Shown one piece after another: positions 48,407 to 58,462 of a DNA stretch of 64,000 bases (positions within the stretch are counted from its first letter, which is position 1; every line of letters starts with the position of its first letter). This DNA is from Methyloversatilis thermotolerans (GTDB taxonomy: Bacteria > Pseudomonadota > Gammaproteobacteria > Burkholderiales > Rhodocyclaceae): positions 1 to 64,000 of the forward strand of contig NZ_KB889967.1 in assembly GCF_000372885.1 (NCBI RefSeq), in the 5' to 3' direction. A model generated the notes under the pieces. That model made no database searches, was not told the origin of the DNA, and saw only the letters and a program-made list of their open reading frames with translations. The position numbers were made by a program, and so were the translations under genes.

Positions 48407-49506
48407 ATGAGCTCGAAGTCAGCCCGTTCCAATGCAGCACCCTCCACGCGTCAGTGGCCCGACCGGTTTCTCGGGCTCGAACTGCTCGCCAGCGCAGTGG
48501 CCCTGCTCGACGCGGAACGCAACATTGTCTATCTCAATCCCGCCGCGGAGAACCTGTTTGCCTCGAGTGCGGCAAAGCTGGTCGGCCAGCGCTGCGAGCG
48601 GCTCATCGGCAGCGAGCACGGCCTGGACCTTGCGCTCGAGAACGCGCTGGCCAAGGACTGGAGCTATACCGGGCACAATCTCAGTGTTGATCGTCTCCTC
48701 GGCGGTCCGCTGCAACTGGACTGCACGGTGTCGCCGGTGCACGCGGACGGTGCACGCATCCTGCTCGAGTTCCGTCCGATCGACCAGCAGTTGCGTGTCG
48801 CGCGCGAGGAGCAGTTGCTGCAGCAGCAGCAGGCGAATCGCGAGCTCATCCGCAATCTCGCGCACGAAATCAAGAATCCGCTGGGCGGCATACGCGGTGC
48901 GGCGCAGTTGCTTGAAGGCGAGCTTGATCGTCCCGAACTGCGCGAATACACCCAGGTCATCATCAAGGAATCCGACCGCCTGCAGGACCTGATGAACAGG
49001 CTGCTGCATTCGCATCGCAGCATGCAGGTCACCACCGTGAGCGTGCACGAAGTGCTCGAACGCGTGCGGCTGCTCATCGCGTCGGAGTTTCCCAAGGTGG
49101 CGGTGCAGCGGGACTATGACACCAGCCTGCCCGATCTTGTGGCTGATCGCGAACAGCTCATACAGGTGGTGCTCAATATCGCGCGCAACGCCGCGCAGGC
49201 GATGAGCGGCGACGGCGTGATCCGGTTGCGCACGCGCGCCTACCGGCAGGCCACGCTGGCCAAGCGCCGTCACAAGCTGGCACTCGAATTGCAAGTGATC
49301 GACAACGGCCCGGGCATTCCCGAGGAGCTGCTCGATCGCATCTTCTATCCACTGGTGTCGGGTCGCGATGGCGGGACCGGTCTCGGTCTGACGCTCGCAC
49401 AGAGTTTCGTGCATCAGCACCACGGCACCATCGAGGTGCAGAGCCGGCCCGGCAATACAGTCTTCACAATCTTGCTGCCCTTTAAACAGGGCGCGACGGA
49501 GAAAAC

Positions 49507-49510
<4 letters not shown>
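48407..49510 (+). CDS. ntrB: Nitrogen regulation histidine kinase NtrB (GlnL)
   Basis: 367 residues: a PAS domain (about 25-140), a HisKA helix with His153 in NLAHEIKNPLGG, and an ATPase with NIARNAAQAM and GGTGLGL. NtrB phosphorylates or dephosphorylates NtrC under control of PII. The stop overlaps ntrC by four bases (ATGA), so the two are translationally coupled. Confidence 0.95.
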
Positions 49511-50922
<1,412 letters not shown>

Positions 50923-50950
50923 TCGGCCCGCCGCGGCTACAATCCGCGGC

Positions 50951-51748
50951 ATGACCGATCCCGAGCAGCTCACCCGGGCGTTGTGCGCCCGGCTTCGCAC
51001 CGTGTCCGATGGCTGGCACATCGACGTGTGCCAGCGCACCGGCAGTACCAATTCCGACCTGCTTGCGCTGCGCGGCGACGACAGGCGCGTGCTGTGTGCG
51101 CTCGAACAGACCGCCGGTCGCGGCCGGCGCGGTCGGGACTGGACATCCGCGGCCGGCGACAGCCTCACTTTTTCGCTGCGCATCCGTTTTTCCGGACGGG
51201 CAGACCGGCTCGCAGGGCTCAGCCTTGCGGTCGGCGTGGTGCTCGCCGAGGCCCTGCAGCAGCGGGGCGTGGACGGGCTCGCACTCAAGTGGCCGAACGA
51301 CCTGATGCGCGTGCGCGACGGCGTGCCGGGCAAGCTGGGAGGGGTACTGATCGAACTGTTGCCGGCAAGCACCCATGTCGACGTGGTGATTGGCGTCGGC
51401 CTCAATCTGGCGCCGCCGCCGCCCGGCGACTATGCACATCCGCCAGTCGCGCTGTTCGCCGGTCCTCCCGCCGAGGACGACTGGCTGGCCACCGCAGGCG
51501 ATCTGATTGCCGCGCTGATCGAGGCCCTGCCGCGCTTTGCCGACAGCGGCTTCGCCGGCTTTGCCACCCGCTGGGAAGGTTTCAATCTGCATGCCGGCCG
51601 GCAGGTGCTTGTCCTGGGCGAACAGACGACAAGTGAAGGTCGTTGCGTCGGCGTGGATGTCGATGGGGCGCTCAGGCTGGAACGCGATGGCGTGGTCAGC
51701 CGCGTGCTCAGCGGCGACGTCACCCTGCGTGCGGCGAATCCGGCATGA
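50951..51748 (+). CDS. birA: Biotin-acetyl-CoA-carboxylase ligase
   Basis: 265 residues. It joins biotin to the carrier protein of acetyl-CoA carboxylase. The biotin-binding GRGRRGRDW, KWPNDL and GVLIEL motifs are present, and a C-terminal SH3-like domain follows. There is no N-terminal helix-turn-helix, so unlike E. coli BirA it is not a repressor (group I ligase). It overlaps coaX by four bases (ATGA). Confidence 0.93.
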   Translation: MTDPEQLTRALCARLRTVSDGWHIDVCQRTGSTNSDLLALRGDDRRVLCALEQTAGRGRRGRDWTSAAGDSLTFSLRIRFSGRADRLAGLSLAVGVVLAEALQQRGVDGLALKWPNDLMRVRDGVPGKLGGVLIELLPASTHVDVVIGVGLNLAPPPPGDYAHPPVALFAGPPAEDDWLATAGDLIAALIEALPRFADSGFAGFATRWEGFNLHAGRQVLVLGEQTTSEGRCVGVDVDGALRLERDGVVSRVLSGDVTLRAANPA

Positions 51749-52470
51749 GCGTGCGCGTGCTGTTGATCGATGTCGGCAACAGCCGCATCAAGTGGGGGTG
51801 GCGCGATGCCGACGGTCGACTGGCGGCCGACGTGGAAGGCGTCGATACCGCGCTTGCCGACCGGACGACGCTGTCCGCTGCCTGGCAGCGGGCGCAGCAC
51901 TGCGTCTACTGTTGCGTCGCTGGCGAAGCGGCCGATCGGGTGCTGCGCGCGGCCTTGCCGGCCGGATGCCGGAGCCACCGTATCCGCGCCGCGGCAAACG
52001 CATGCGGCATCGACAACCTGTACCACGATCCTGTGCGGCTGGGTGCCGACCGCTGGGCGGCGCTCATCGGTGCGCGCACGCTGCTCGACGGCGCGCTGGT
52101 CGTCGTATGCGCAGGTACCGCGACCACCGTGGACGCGCTGGATGCCGGGGACCGCTTCCTCGGCGGCTACATCCTGCCCGGTGTGGATCTGATGATGGAG
52201 TCGCTGGCGCGCCGTACCGCGGATCTTCCGCTTGCGCGCGGTCAGGCGACGCAGTGGCCCCGTAACACCGACGATGCGATATTCAATGGCTGCGTCGGCG
52301 CCCAGGTGGCGCTGATAGAACGGGTCCGGCAACGCATGGGCGATGCGCGCATCGTGCTGTCCGGAGGCGGCAGCGAGGCACTGTGGCCGCAGTTCGCCGA
52401 TCCGCCGGCGCGCATCGATCACCTCGTGCTGCACGGACTCGCCCGCATGGCGGGCGATGTGCTGAAATGA
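51745..52470 (+). CDS. coaX: Type III pantothenate kinase
   Basis: 241 residues. CoaX phosphorylates pantothenate, the first step of CoA synthesis. ASKHA-fold motifs: DVGNSRIKW near the start, GADRW and GTATTVDAL. The pair with birA is common in betaproteobacteria. Starts inside the birA stop (ATGA). Confidence 0.93.
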   Translation: MSVRVLLIDVGNSRIKWGWRDADGRLAADVEGVDTALADRTTLSAAWQRAQHCVYCCVAGEAADRVLRAALPAGCRSHRIRAAANACGIDNLYHDPVRLGADRWAALIGARTLLDGALVVVCAGTATTVDALDAGDRFLGGYILPGVDLMMESLARRTADLPLARGQATQWPRNTDDAIFNGCVGAQVALIERVRQRMGDARIVLSGGGSEALWPQFADPPARIDHLVLHGLARMAGDVLK

Positions 52471-52504
52471 CCGGATTCTCCGCTTCCACCGCGATACGAT
52501 CGTC

Positions 52505-53188
52505 ATGCGTCTTGCCTGCCTGCTGTTCCTGCTGATCAATCTCGTGCTGCTGCCATGGACGGCCGGACTGGTGTCGCCGGCGGTTCCGCGCGGCGAGGCC
52601 GACCGGCTGGCGCGCCAGCTCGACGCCGAGCGCATTCGCGTGCTGCCGGTCGAAGCGGATGCGCAGCCGGTGGTCAGCGCGACCGAGGCACCGCCGGCAG
52701 ACGCCACCCTGGCCGAACCGCCGGTCGGCACGCGCAGTTGTCGTGCCCTGCTGGGCCTGAGCCGCGAACAGGTGGATCAGCTCGCCGTGCGCGTGCGCGA
52801 CAGCGGGACTGCGCTCGAACTGACGGAATCCGAACAGGGCGCGACCTCGTCCTGGTGGGTGCACATTCCGGATCTGGCGACACGGGCGCTGGCCGATCGC
52901 AAACAGGCGGAACTGCGCGCACTCGGGGTGAACGAAATGGCACTCATGCCCGATCAGGATGGCCAGAAGTTCGCGATATCCCTTGGTCTGTTCCGTACCG
53001 AGGCCGGTGCGCGCGAACTGCTCGACAGGCTGAACACCCAGGGGGTGCGCAGCGCGCGCATCGCCGAGCGCGAGGGGCGCGGGCAACGCTGGCGTGTCGA
53101 GCTGCGCGGCAGCGAACAGGCGTTGACCAGCGTGCTCGAGGGTGCAGCGGAACTGCTGGCGGCCGGCGAGCAGGCGGCGTGTCAGTGA
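52505..53188 (+). CDS. Membrane protein with a SPOR domain
   Basis: 227 residues with an N-terminal membrane helix (about 5-24), a poorly conserved linker and a C-terminal SPOR domain (about 150-215, with ISLGLFRTEAGARELLDRL). SPOR domains bind denuded peptidoglycan at the division site. It is between coaX and coaE; the last bases overlap the coaE start. A link to cell division is inferred from the domain. Confidence 0.75.
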   Translation: MRLACLLFLLINLVLLPWTAGLVSPAVPRGEADRLARQLDAERIRVLPVEADAQPVVSATEAPPADATLAEPPVGTRSCRALLGLSREQVDQLAVRVRDSGTALELTESEQGATSSWWVHIPDLATRALADRKQAELRALGVNEMALMPDQDGQKFAISLGLFRTEAGARELLDRLNTQGVRSARIAEREGRGQRWRVELRGSEQALTSVLEGAAELLAAGEQAACQ

Positions 53189-53811
53189 GGCATTTCGTGG
53201 TCGGCCTCACCGGCGGCATAGGCAGCGGCAAGTCCACGGTGGCCGCGCTGTTCGGCGCTCATGGCGCGGCACTGGTCGATACCGACGCCATCGCGCACCG
53301 ACTGACCGGTTCCGGCGGCGCGGCCATGCCCGTGTTGCGCGCAGCCTTCGGCGAAGACATCGCCACCACTGAGGGCGCGCTTGATCGGGTACGCATGCGC
53401 GAGCGGGTGTTTGCCGATGCATCGCTGCGGCGGCAACTCGAGGACCTGCTGCACCCCTTGATTCGCGAGACTGCGCGCAGGCAGATCGATGCGGCGTTTG
53501 CGGCGGGGGCGCCTTATGTCGTGCTGGCGGTGCCGCTGCTGGTCGAAGCGGGCGACTGGGCGTCGCGCTGCGACCGCGTGCTGCTGGTCGACTGTCCGGT
53601 CGAGCTGCAGCGTCGGCGCGTCATTGCACGCAGCGGACTGAGCGGGGAACAGGTCGACCGCATCATTGCCGCCCAGGCGACGCGCGAAGCGAGGCGGGCG
53701 GTGGCGCACGACGTGATCGACAACGACGGAGACGAGACGGCGCTTGCAGCGGCTGTTTCCCGGTTGCACACCCGCTACATGGCGCTTGCCGGCTCAGAAA
53801 AGCCCGGTTGA
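53179..53811 (+). CDS. coaE: Dephospho-CoA kinase
   Basis: 210 residues. CoaE makes CoA from dephospho-CoA. The P-loop is GLTGGIGSGKST near the N-terminus and the family motif is LLHPLIR. The start is GTG at 53179 or 53185; both follow AGGCGGC-type sites and the second lies in a GTGA overlap with the SPOR gene. No ATG is available in frame near there. First of the conserved coaE-zapD-yacG string. Confidence 0.93.
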   Translation: MSVRHFVVGLTGGIGSGKSTVAALFGAHGAALVDTDAIAHRLTGSGGAAMPVLRAAFGEDIATTEGALDRVRMRERVFADASLRRQLEDLLHPLIRETARRQIDAAFAAGAPYVVLAVPLLVEAGDWASRCDRVLLVDCPVELQRRRVIARSGLSGEQVDRIIAAQATREARRAVAHDVIDNDGDETALAAAVSRLHTRYMALAGSEKPG

Positions 53812-53814
53812 ACA

Positions 53815-53843
53815 TTGTGACTGCGCGGGTTTTCCGTCAGAAT
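53815..53843 (+). promoter_or_regulatory. Possible sigma-70 promoter of zapD-yacG
   Basis: TTGTGA (53815-53820), a 17-base spacer and CAGAAT (53838-53843) fit a housekeeping promoter moderately well, about 40 bases before zapD. Confidence 0.3.
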
Positions 53844-53881
53844 CATGAGAATTTGCTTGAATTTGCGCCGGACAAGCCCCT

Positions 53882-54637
53882 GTGATCACGTACGAATATC
53901 CTCTGAACGAGCGCATCCGCACACTGTTGCGCCTTGAGGATCTGTTCGAGCGTACGCAATATTTCATGCGCGCCGAAGGTCCGCACGAACATCATGTTGC
54001 GCTGGTGAGCCTGTTCGAGATACTTGAAGTCGCTTCGCGCGCCGATCTCAAGGTTGATCTTGTGCAGGAACTCGAGCGGCAACGGCAGACGCTCATGTCC
54101 TTCCGCAACAACCCTGACATTTCCGAAGAGGCGCTGTCCGGCGCGCTCTACGAGATCGAGCAGGCAAGTGCGGCGCTGCTGGCGATGGCCGGCAAGATCG
54201 GCCAGTACCTGCGCGAGAACGAGTGGCTCATGAGCATCAAGAGCCGTGCCGCCATCCCCGGCGGCCTGTGCGAATTCGATCTGCCGTCCTACCACTACTG
54301 GCGCCATCGCGATGCCGCATCACGCCAGAGCGATCTGGCCGGCTGGCTCACACCGATGCTGCCCATCCGCGACGGACTGACCATCGTGCTGCGCCTGCTG
54401 CGCGCCAGCGGACGGCCCGAGCGCCAGATCGCCGGCAACGGTGCCTTCCAGATGATGATGGGGGGCAAGTCGGCGCAGATGCTGCGCCTGCGGGTGCCGG
54501 TGAACGAGCCGTTCACGCCGGAAATCAGTGCCAACAAGTACGCACTGAACATCCGCTTCATCGCCCCGGGCGGCCACGCCCGCCCGCGCGTCGCCGAATC
54601 CGACGTCGCTTTCGAACTGACCTTCTGCAATCTGTGA
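53882..54637 (+). CDS. zapD: Cell division protein ZapD (FtsZ-bundling)
   Basis: 251 residues starting at GTG with [19 protein letters not shown], the family N-terminus. ZapD cross-links FtsZ filaments in the division ring. Other features are RAEGPHEH and LPSYHYWRH. Member of the conserved coaE-zapD-yacG cluster; overlaps yacG by four bases (GTGA). Confidence 0.93.
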   Translation: MITYEYPLNERIRTLLRLEDLFERTQYFMRAEGPHEHHVALVSLFEILEVASRADLKVDLVQELERQRQTLMSFRNNPDISEEALSGALYEIEQASAALLAMAGKIGQYLRENEWLMSIKSRAAIPGGLCEFDLPSYHYWRHRDAASRQSDLAGWLTPMLPIRDGLTIVLRLLRASGRPERQIAGNGAFQMMMGGKSAQMLRLRVPVNEPFTPEISANKYALNIRFIAPGGHARPRVAESDVAFELTFCNL

Positions 54638-54837
54638 ACAGGCCGGCAGCACCGTCCGCGGGTCGTACCGTGTCCTGTCCGCGCTGTGGCGCGCCGGCTC
54701 TGTTCTCGCCCGCCAATCCCTGGCGACCGTTCTGCAGCGAACGTTGCAAGCAGATCGACCTCGGTGCGTGGGCGAACGAGGAATACCGCGTGCCGGACGA
54801 AGGTCAGGAAGCGCCGGACGACGCGCCGGACGCCTGA
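54634..54837 (+). CDS. yacG: DNA gyrase inhibitor YacG
   Basis: 67 residues with the four-Cys zinc site CPRCG and CSERCK, then the typical [14 protein letters not shown]. YacG inhibits gyrase by binding GyrB. The GTG start lies in a GTGA overlap with zapD. The acidic C-terminal tail ends just before the 31-bp repeats. Confidence 0.92.
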   Translation: MNRPAAPSAGRTVSCPRCGAPALFSPANPWRPFCSERCKQIDLGAWANEEYRVPDEGQEAPDDAPDA

Positions 54838-54838
54838 G

Positions 54839-54993
54839 GCGGCCGCGTCGCGGTCCGCCGGCCTTCCTCGCGGCCGCGTCGCGGTCCGCCGGCCTTCCTC
54901 GCGGCCGCGTCCCGGTCCGCCGACCCTCCTCGCGGCCGCGTCGCGGTCCGCCGACCTTCCCCGCGGCCGCGTCGCGGTCCGCCGGCCTGTCCG
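54839..54993. repeat. Five tandem copies of a 31-bp GC-rich repeat
   Basis: Copies start at 54839, 54870, 54901, 54932 and 54963. Each begins GCGGCCGCGTC and contains the palindrome CCGCGTCGCGG (with one C variant in copy three). Thirty-one is not a multiple of three, so this is unlikely to be coding, although reading frames stay open by composition. It lies between yacG and the end of the convergent tonB-like gene. Confidence 0.9.
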
Positions 54994-54997
54994 GCGC

Positions 54998-55606
54998 CTA
55001 TTCGAGGCGGAACAGCACCGGCAGCATCAGTTCGCGAGCGCCGCCCGCGTCGATGCGGCCGATGTGTCGCGCGGCCTGCAGCGCCGCCTGGTCGAGCAGG
55101 GCATGTCCACTGCTCGCGAGGATGCCGGCATCGAGCACCCGCCCGTCCGCTGCAAGCGTGAGCCGCAGGCGCACTTCGCCTTCCAGTCCGCGGTCTATCG
55201 CCTCCTGCGGATAGAACACGTGGCGGTTGAGTATGCGCTGGGCGCGCTCCTGAGCGTGCTCCTGTGCCCGGCGCGAGGGCCGCTTTTCCGGTGGCGCGGG
55301 TTGACGCGCAGCGGGCGCCTCGTTGGTGTTTTCGCTGCGCGTGTCCTTCAGCACCGGCTCGGTCGGCGCCGGTTCCGCGGGGCGGTCGGCCGCAGGCGCC
55401 GGCCGCAGGCGAGCCTGCAGCAGCGCTGCGGCGGGCGGCGGCGCATCGGTCTGCGGCGCTGGCCACAGCAGCACGGCAAGGTGCAGCAGCAGCGAAATGG
55501 CAAGTGCGAAATGAAGTTTCAGTCGGGACAAACGGACGGTGCGGATCGGTACACTCCGGTGCGCATTGTGCCGCAGCGCACCTCCCGGGTGCGAAACGCG
55601 GTGCAT
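54998..55606 (-). CDS. TonB-family energy transducer
   Basis: About 202 residues, with a membrane helix (about 30-50), a Pro/Ala-rich linker and a TonB C-terminal domain (about 120-200, HVFYPQEAIDRGLEGEVRLRL). It links the proton motive force to outer-membrane transporters. No exbB or exbD is in the window. The N-terminus is uncertain: the ATG at 55606 adds about 25 residues before the membrane helix, and a TTG closer to it is possible. Divergent to the ankyrin gene. Confidence 0.8.
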   Translation of the reverse strand: MHRVSHPGGALRHNAHRSVPIRTVRLSRLKLHFALAISLLLHLAVLLWPAPQTDAPPPAAALLQARLRPAPAADRPAEPAPTEPVLKDTRSENTNEAPAARQPAPPEKRPSRRAQEHAQERAQRILNRHVFYPQEAIDRGLEGEVRLRLTLAADGRVLDAGILASSGHALLDQAALQAARHIGRIDAGGARELMLPVLFRLE

Positions 55607-55626
55607 GGATCACGAGGAACCATGAC

Positions 55627-56703
55627 TTGAACGCTGCGTCACGTGCGCTGATCGCCATCAGCGCCGCTTTCTTCTTCAGTTCGGCCCGGGCCGAACTGCC
55701 CGACCCGTCACGTTTCGGACGTGCGATGGAAATGGGCGACATCCGCGCCGCAGCCCGCTGGCTCGACGAGGGACTGCCCCCCGACTTCGAAGCCGACGTG
55801 GTCGGCACCGGACTGATGATCGGTGCCTGGGACGGCAACATTCCACTCATGGAGCTGTTCGTCGAGCGCGGCGCCAACCTCGATTACGTGAGCCGTATCG
55901 GCGAGCAGGCGATCGCCCTCGCGGCGTGGCGCGGCAAACGCAAGGCGGTCGAATGGCTGATCGAGCGCGGTGCATCGATCGACCCGCCGGACAAGACCTG
56001 GGGGGCTCTGCATTACGCGGCATTTGCCGGTCAGCGCGATATCGTCGACCTGCTGATCGCGCGCGGTGCGAAGCTGGACGCGCGTGCGCCCAATCTGGCC
56101 ACGCCACTCATGATGGCGGTGCGCGAGGGCCATGAATCGATCGCCCGCAGCCTGGTCGCCGCCGGCGCCAGTACCATCGCCGTTTCCGATCGTGGAGAGA
56201 ACGCGCTGGCCTGGGCGCTGCGCTACAACCGCCTGAAGATCGCGACGCTGGTCGCACCGCCGGAGAATGTCGCGGAGGCGGTCAGTGCGGCACCCGTTGC
56301 CGCTCCGCCGCCACCGCCCCCGGTGTCGGTGCCGGCGCCGCCGGAAGTCGGAGAACTGCTGCGCAAGCTCAGGCAGGCGGAAGCCGAGGGCCGACCGACC
56401 GATGCGCTGAGGCGCCAGTTCATGGCGGCCGTGGACAGGCACCGCCGCAGTTCGGCACAACAGACCGTGCGCGCGGCACCTTCGGCCCTGGTCATTTCCG
56501 CCCGTCGCGGCAAGCAGGGCGCGGAACGCGCCGAACTGGTCGGCGCCGGCGCCACGCCGGCCACCCAGACGCTGGCTGCCGATGCCGGCGCAGCCGACAT
56601 CCTGCGCGCCCTGCAGGAGGCGCAGGAGCGAGGCCAGCCGACGGAGGAACTGCGCCGCCGTTTCAGGGAGGCGGTGGACCGTCTGCGGCAGTCAGCGCCC
56701 TGA
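55627..56703 (+). CDS. Exported ankyrin-repeat protein with a duplicated C-terminal motif
   Basis: 358 residues starting at TTG, with GAGGA at good distance upstream. The N-terminus MNAASRALIAISAAFFF is a signal peptide, followed by about five ankyrin repeats (residues about 25-215, with GEQAIALAAWRGKRKAVEWLI and GALHYAAFAGQRDIVDLLI). After a Pro-rich linker a 35-residue motif occurs twice (about 242-276 and 322-357): LLRKLRQAEAEGRPTDALRR and ILRALQEAQERGQPTEELRR. The function is unknown. The end overlaps the SulP gene (opposite strand) by 41 bases. Confidence 0.75.
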   Translation: MNAASRALIAISAAFFFSSARAELPDPSRFGRAMEMGDIRAAARWLDEGLPPDFEADVVGTGLMIGAWDGNIPLMELFVERGANLDYVSRIGEQAIALAAWRGKRKAVEWLIERGASIDPPDKTWGALHYAAFAGQRDIVDLLIARGAKLDARAPNLATPLMMAVREGHESIARSLVAAGASTIAVSDRGENALAWALRYNRLKIATLVAPPENVAEAVSAAPVAAPPPPPPVSVPAPPEVGELLRKLRQAEAEGRPTDALRRQFMAAVDRHRRSSAQQTVRAAPSALVISARRGKQGAERAELVGAGATPATQTLAADAGAADILRALQEAQERGQPTEELRRRFREAVDRLRQSAP

Positions 56704-58462
56704 CCGCGGCATGGTGGGACAGGAAGACCTGTCCTCCCAGATGTTTCAGCAGCGCCGAGCGTTCGAGTCTGTCCATCACCGGGCCCTTCACTTCGGACAG
56801 ATGCAGCAGCACCCCCATGTGCGCCAGACGGTGCGCCAGGTGCTCCAGCATTTCCAGCGCACTGGCGTCGATGTCGTTCACCGCCGAACACAGCAGCACC
56901 ACGTGGCGTGCCGCAGGCTGCTCCGCCACCAGAGCCAGTATGCGGTCCTCGACCTGACGCGCATTCATGAAATTGAGTCCTTCGTCGACGCGCAGACCGA
57001 TCAGCGACGGATGGGTTTCCACTGCATGCCGGTCGACATTGCGGAAGTGTTCGCTGCCCGGCACGCGTCCCACCACCGCCATGTGCGGCCGGCTGGCACG
57101 CCACAGATGGCTCAGCAGCGTGAGCGCGACACCGGCGCTCACGCCGTGCTCCACCCCGAACAGCAAGGTGACCGCCAGAGTGGTCAGCGCAGCGGCGAAA
57201 TCGGAGCGTGAACAGCGCCAGGTCGTACGCAGCGTGTCGACATCGACCAGCGTCAGGATGGCCACCACGATGGTGGCCGCCAGTGTCGCCTGCGGCAGGT
57301 AATGGAGCGCGGGGGTGAGCGTCAGCGACGCCAGCGCGATGCCCACCGCGGTGAAGGCGCCGGCCGCCGGCGTGGCGGCGCCGGCGTCGAAACTCACCAC
57401 CGAACGCGACAGGCCACCGGTGACCGGATAGCCGCCGGTGGCCGAGGCAGCGAGGTTGGCCACACCCAGTCCGACCAGTTCCTGGTTCGGATCGATGCGC
57501 AGCCGCCGGCGTGCCGCGAAGTTCTGTGCCACCGACACCGACTCGACAAAGCCGATCAGACTGATGAGAAAGGCGGGCAGCAGGCACTGCAGCAACAGAT
57601 CCGGGGCGAGCGAGGGCAGGGTGAGCGGCGGCAGCCCGGCGGGTATGTCTCCCACCTTGCGCACACCCGCTTCATCCAGCTTCAGCGCCCACATCAGCGC
57701 GGTACTGCCGATCACTGCCAGCACCGGGCCTGCCTTCGCGCACATGCCCGCCATCTGCGGCTCCATGCCCAGCCGCAGCAGCAGCGGCTTGAGCCGGCTG
57801 CGCGTCCAGTAGAGGAAAGCCAGCACGCCGGCACCGAGCGCGGCAGTCGGCCAGTGGACGTGCGGCAGCCCGGCGATCAGTGGCGGCAGCAACTCGGGCA
57901 GGGTGTCGCCGTCGGCGCGTATGCCCAGCAGGTGCTTGAGCTGGCTCAGCGTGATGAGCAGGGACGAGGCGGTCAGGAAGCCGGATATGACCGGATGGCT
58001 CAGGAAACTGGCGAGAAAGCCGAGCCGCAGCACACCCATCAGCAGCAGCATGACGCCCGACAGCGCGGCCAGCGTGAGCGCCGCCTGCAGACGCGCGGCC
58101 TCGTCCACGATGCCCAGGCCGCTGATCGCGGCCGCTGTCATCAGCGACACCACGGCCACCGGTCCGACCGCAAGTGCGTGGCTGCTGCCGAACACCGCGT
58201 ACACCACCAGCGGCGCGATGCTCGCATACAGGCCGATATGGGGCGGCAGGTTGGCGAGCTGGGCATAGGCCAGGCTCTGCGGGATGAGCATGAGCGTGAC
58301 GATGAGCGCCGCCAGAAGGTCGGCGCTCAAGGTCGCGCGGTCATAGCGCGCGCCCCAGTCGAGTATCGGGAGCCAGCGCGCAAGTCCGCGTGCCGCACCA
58401 GCGGGCGCGCGCGTGGGCAGTGCGTTCGCGCTCAGTTCGCCGTTTCCGGTCGGGCCAGCCAT
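56663..58462 (-). CDS. SulP-family anion transporter with a STAS domain
   Basis: 599 residues. The transmembrane part has the SulP motif PQSLAYAQLANLPPHIGLYA and about a dozen helices, and the C-terminal STAS domain (about 475-585) reads VVLLCSAVNDIDASALEML. The start follows AAAGGA and overlaps the oxidoreductase gene by 31 bases, so it is likely co-translated. Known family substrates include sulfate and bicarbonate; here sulfate or sulfite is suggested by the adjoining sulfide-oxidation genes. Confidence 0.9.
   Translation of the reverse strand: MAGPTGNGELSANALPTRAPAGAARGLARWLPILDWGARYDRATLSADLLAALIVTLMLIPQSLAYAQLANLPPHIGLYASIAPLVVYAVFGSSHALAVGPVAVVSLMTAAAISGLGIVDEAARLQAALTLAALSGVMLLLMGVLRLGFLASFLSHPVISGFLTASSLLITLSQLKHLLGIRADGDTLPELLPPLIAGLPHVHWPTAALGAGVLAFLYWTRSRLKPLLLRLGMEPQMAGMCAKAGPVLAVIGSTALMWALKLDEAGVRKVGDIPAGLPPLTLPSLAPDLLLQCLLPAFLISLIGFVESVSVAQNFAARRRLRIDPNQELVGLGVANLAASATGGYPVTGGLSRSVVSFDAGAATPAAGAFTAVGIALASLTLTPALHYLPQATLAATIVVAILTLVDVDTLRTTWRCSRSDFAAALTTLAVTLLFGVEHGVSAGVALTLLSHLWRASRPHMAVVGRVPGSEHFRNVDRHAVETHPSLIGLRVDEGLNFMNARQVEDRILALVAEQPAARHVVLLCSAVNDIDASALEMLEHLAHRLAHMGVLLHLSEVKGPVMDRLERSALLKHLGGQVFLSHHAAVRALTAADGPPPP

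Noticed and set aside
54839-54993. CRISPR array
   Set aside because: The five repeats are contiguous, with no spacers of unique sequence and no cas genes in the window.
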